From contig QHUQ01000189.1 of NCBI GenBank assembly GCA_003221985.1, positions 1 to 7,346 on the forward strand: 7,346 bases of DNA. The letters run 5' to 3'. This document shows, piece after piece, positions 6,779 through 7,346 of the stretch (the stretch's first letter is position 1; every line of letters begins with the position of its first letter). Below the pieces are notes generated by a model. It ran no database searches and was not told the origin of the DNA. It worked only from the letters and a program-made list of their open reading frames with translations. The DNA comes from Gemmatimonadota bacterium (lineage in GTDB: Bacteria; Gemmatimonadota; Gemmatimonadetes; Gemmatimonadales; GWC2-71-9). Made by a program: the position numbers and the translations under genes.

Positions 6779-6807
6779 AGACTATCGGGCGGAGGGGATG
6801 GTGTCAA
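6779..6807 (-). promoter_or_regulatory. sigma70-type promoter for the 6719-4872 gene
   Basis: On the minus strand, a perfect -35 box TTGACA (6807-6802), a 17-base spacer and TAGTCT (6784-6779; 4 of 6 consensus bases) lie 59 bases before the TTG start. Transcription would begin near 6772. The -35 box overlaps the TGA stop (6806-6804) of the upstream regulator pseudogene. Confidence 0.65.
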
Positions 6808-7236
6808 TGATTCTCTGACCCTGGTGGTCTGGTTAGTTCGAATGGGGAAGTCCGACCCCGCTCAAGGAGGGCGCGCTCCGTCTCTCTCGCTAATGCCTCC
6901 CCGAATGACGCAGCGCGCTCGAGCGCCGGCGCGGAAACCTGACCCAGAAAGGGCCGGAGCGTGTAACCGTTCAGGCTCGGATGCAGAATGGCGCATCGAG
7001 GTTAATTGCGTAGCGATGGCGGCGCCCTTCTTTTCGAACAAGAAGCATTTTTGCCCGCCGCAGATCACCAATGAGCCCCCAAACGCTACGATGCGCTAAA
7101 GCCATCGCCTCCGCGATTTCGTTGGTGGTGCAGTTCGGAGTCACGGCGACGTAGAAAAGAATGGCGCCAGGCTGGAAACGAGATAGAAGCTCCCGATGAG
7201 GCCCCCCTCTCTTACGGCTCTAAGGAAGAATAACAT
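6804..7236 (-). pseudogene. winged-helix transcriptional regulator, frameshifted
   Basis: Read on the minus strand, the centre (about 7219-6986) is an open frame containing a clear winged helix. TTNEIAEAM is helix 2, AHRSVWGLIGDLRRAKM the recognition helix, and LLVRKEGRRHRYAINLD the wing. Just before it come RELLSRF and ILFYVAVTPNC. This frame has a TAG at 7222-7220 and no ATG ahead of the helix, and it ends at TGA 6973-6971. One base out of frame from 6986 the protein continues as LHPSLNGYTLRPFLGQV for 60 codons to TGA 6806-6804. At the 5' end the ATG at 7236 (MLFFLRAVREGG) is in a third frame, and one extra G in the G6 run (7207-7202) would join it to the centre. Two missing bases would thus give one protein of 144 residues. 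The fold resembles small ArsR/MarR-like regulators; the effector is unknown. It may be a decayed gene or an intact gene with two consensus errors. It lies just upstream of, and parallel to, the 6719-4872 gene. Confidence 0.7.
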
Positions 7237-7249
7237 TAGACGCCCCAGG

Positions 7250-7255
7250 AATATA
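7250..7255 (-). promoter_or_regulatory. possible -10 box before the winged-helix regulator
   Basis: TATATT on the minus strand (5 of 6 consensus bases) lies 13 bases before the ATG at 7236. No good -35 box is found 16-18 bases further upstream. If used, the transcript leader would be very short. The rest of the right edge (7256-7346) shows no gene that I can support. Confidence 0.25.
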
Positions 7256-7346
7256 ACACCGGACCCCAAAATTTTCGATTGTTGACGAACGCTTTACATC
7301 TTCGCGATCGGCCTGGCGTGGAGTTGACGAGATCATCGATTGGGCC

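Noticed and set aside
6824..7099. Plus-strand open frame of 91 codons near the right edge
   Set aside because: It lies opposite the winged-helix coding signal on the minus strand, has no ribosome binding site and shows no domain.

Overview
The window looks like a chromosomal stretch of a GC-rich bacterium carrying exported proteins. Four consecutive protein genes each have an N-terminal signal peptide and end in the same C-terminal module of about 60 residues: two dockerin-like calcium loops with the core DGTDIT, each followed by a short helix ending in G-x-FGK, closing on a Cys. Three of the four also carry Asp-rich repeats of thrombospondin type 3 style, or a short relic of them, before the module. 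This architecture, and the style of the winged-helix regulator at the right edge, suggest a Chloroflexota lineage (Dehalococcoidia-like). That is an inference from protein style; no marker gene is present.

Layout, left to right. A sigma70-type promoter (63-91) drives a 591-residue exported protein of unknown function on the + strand (138-1913). It converges on a minus-strand group across a 97-base gap holding two hairpins. The minus-strand group reads right to left. First is an exported protein of unknown, probably propeller-like fold (6719-4872), with its own TTGACA-17-TAGTCT promoter. Next is an exported glucose/sorbosone dehydrogenase-type beta-propeller (4629-3070). Last, 32 bases further on, is an SGNH/GDSL hydrolase gene (3037-2011). 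The hydrolase gene is broken: the part that should carry the catalytic Asp/His block is missing, and its dockerin-like tail continues in another frame. The tails of the dehydrogenase and hydrolase genes are an ungapped 231-base direct repeat, about 82% identical by hand count.

At the right edge (7236-6804, minus) lies a winged-helix DNA-binding regulator that no single open frame shows. It reads through three frames, and two one-base losses explain this, one of them in a run of six G. Its stop codon overlaps the -35 box of the promoter for the 6719-4872 gene.

Working idea (inference): the shared tails are a sorting or attachment tag that puts enzymes and structural proteins into one cell-surface or extracellular assembly. 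No cohesin, sortase, secretion machinery or PQQ synthesis gene is in the window, so the partner must be elsewhere. The indels near G-rich runs mean that real gene decay and consensus-sequence error both have to be considered.
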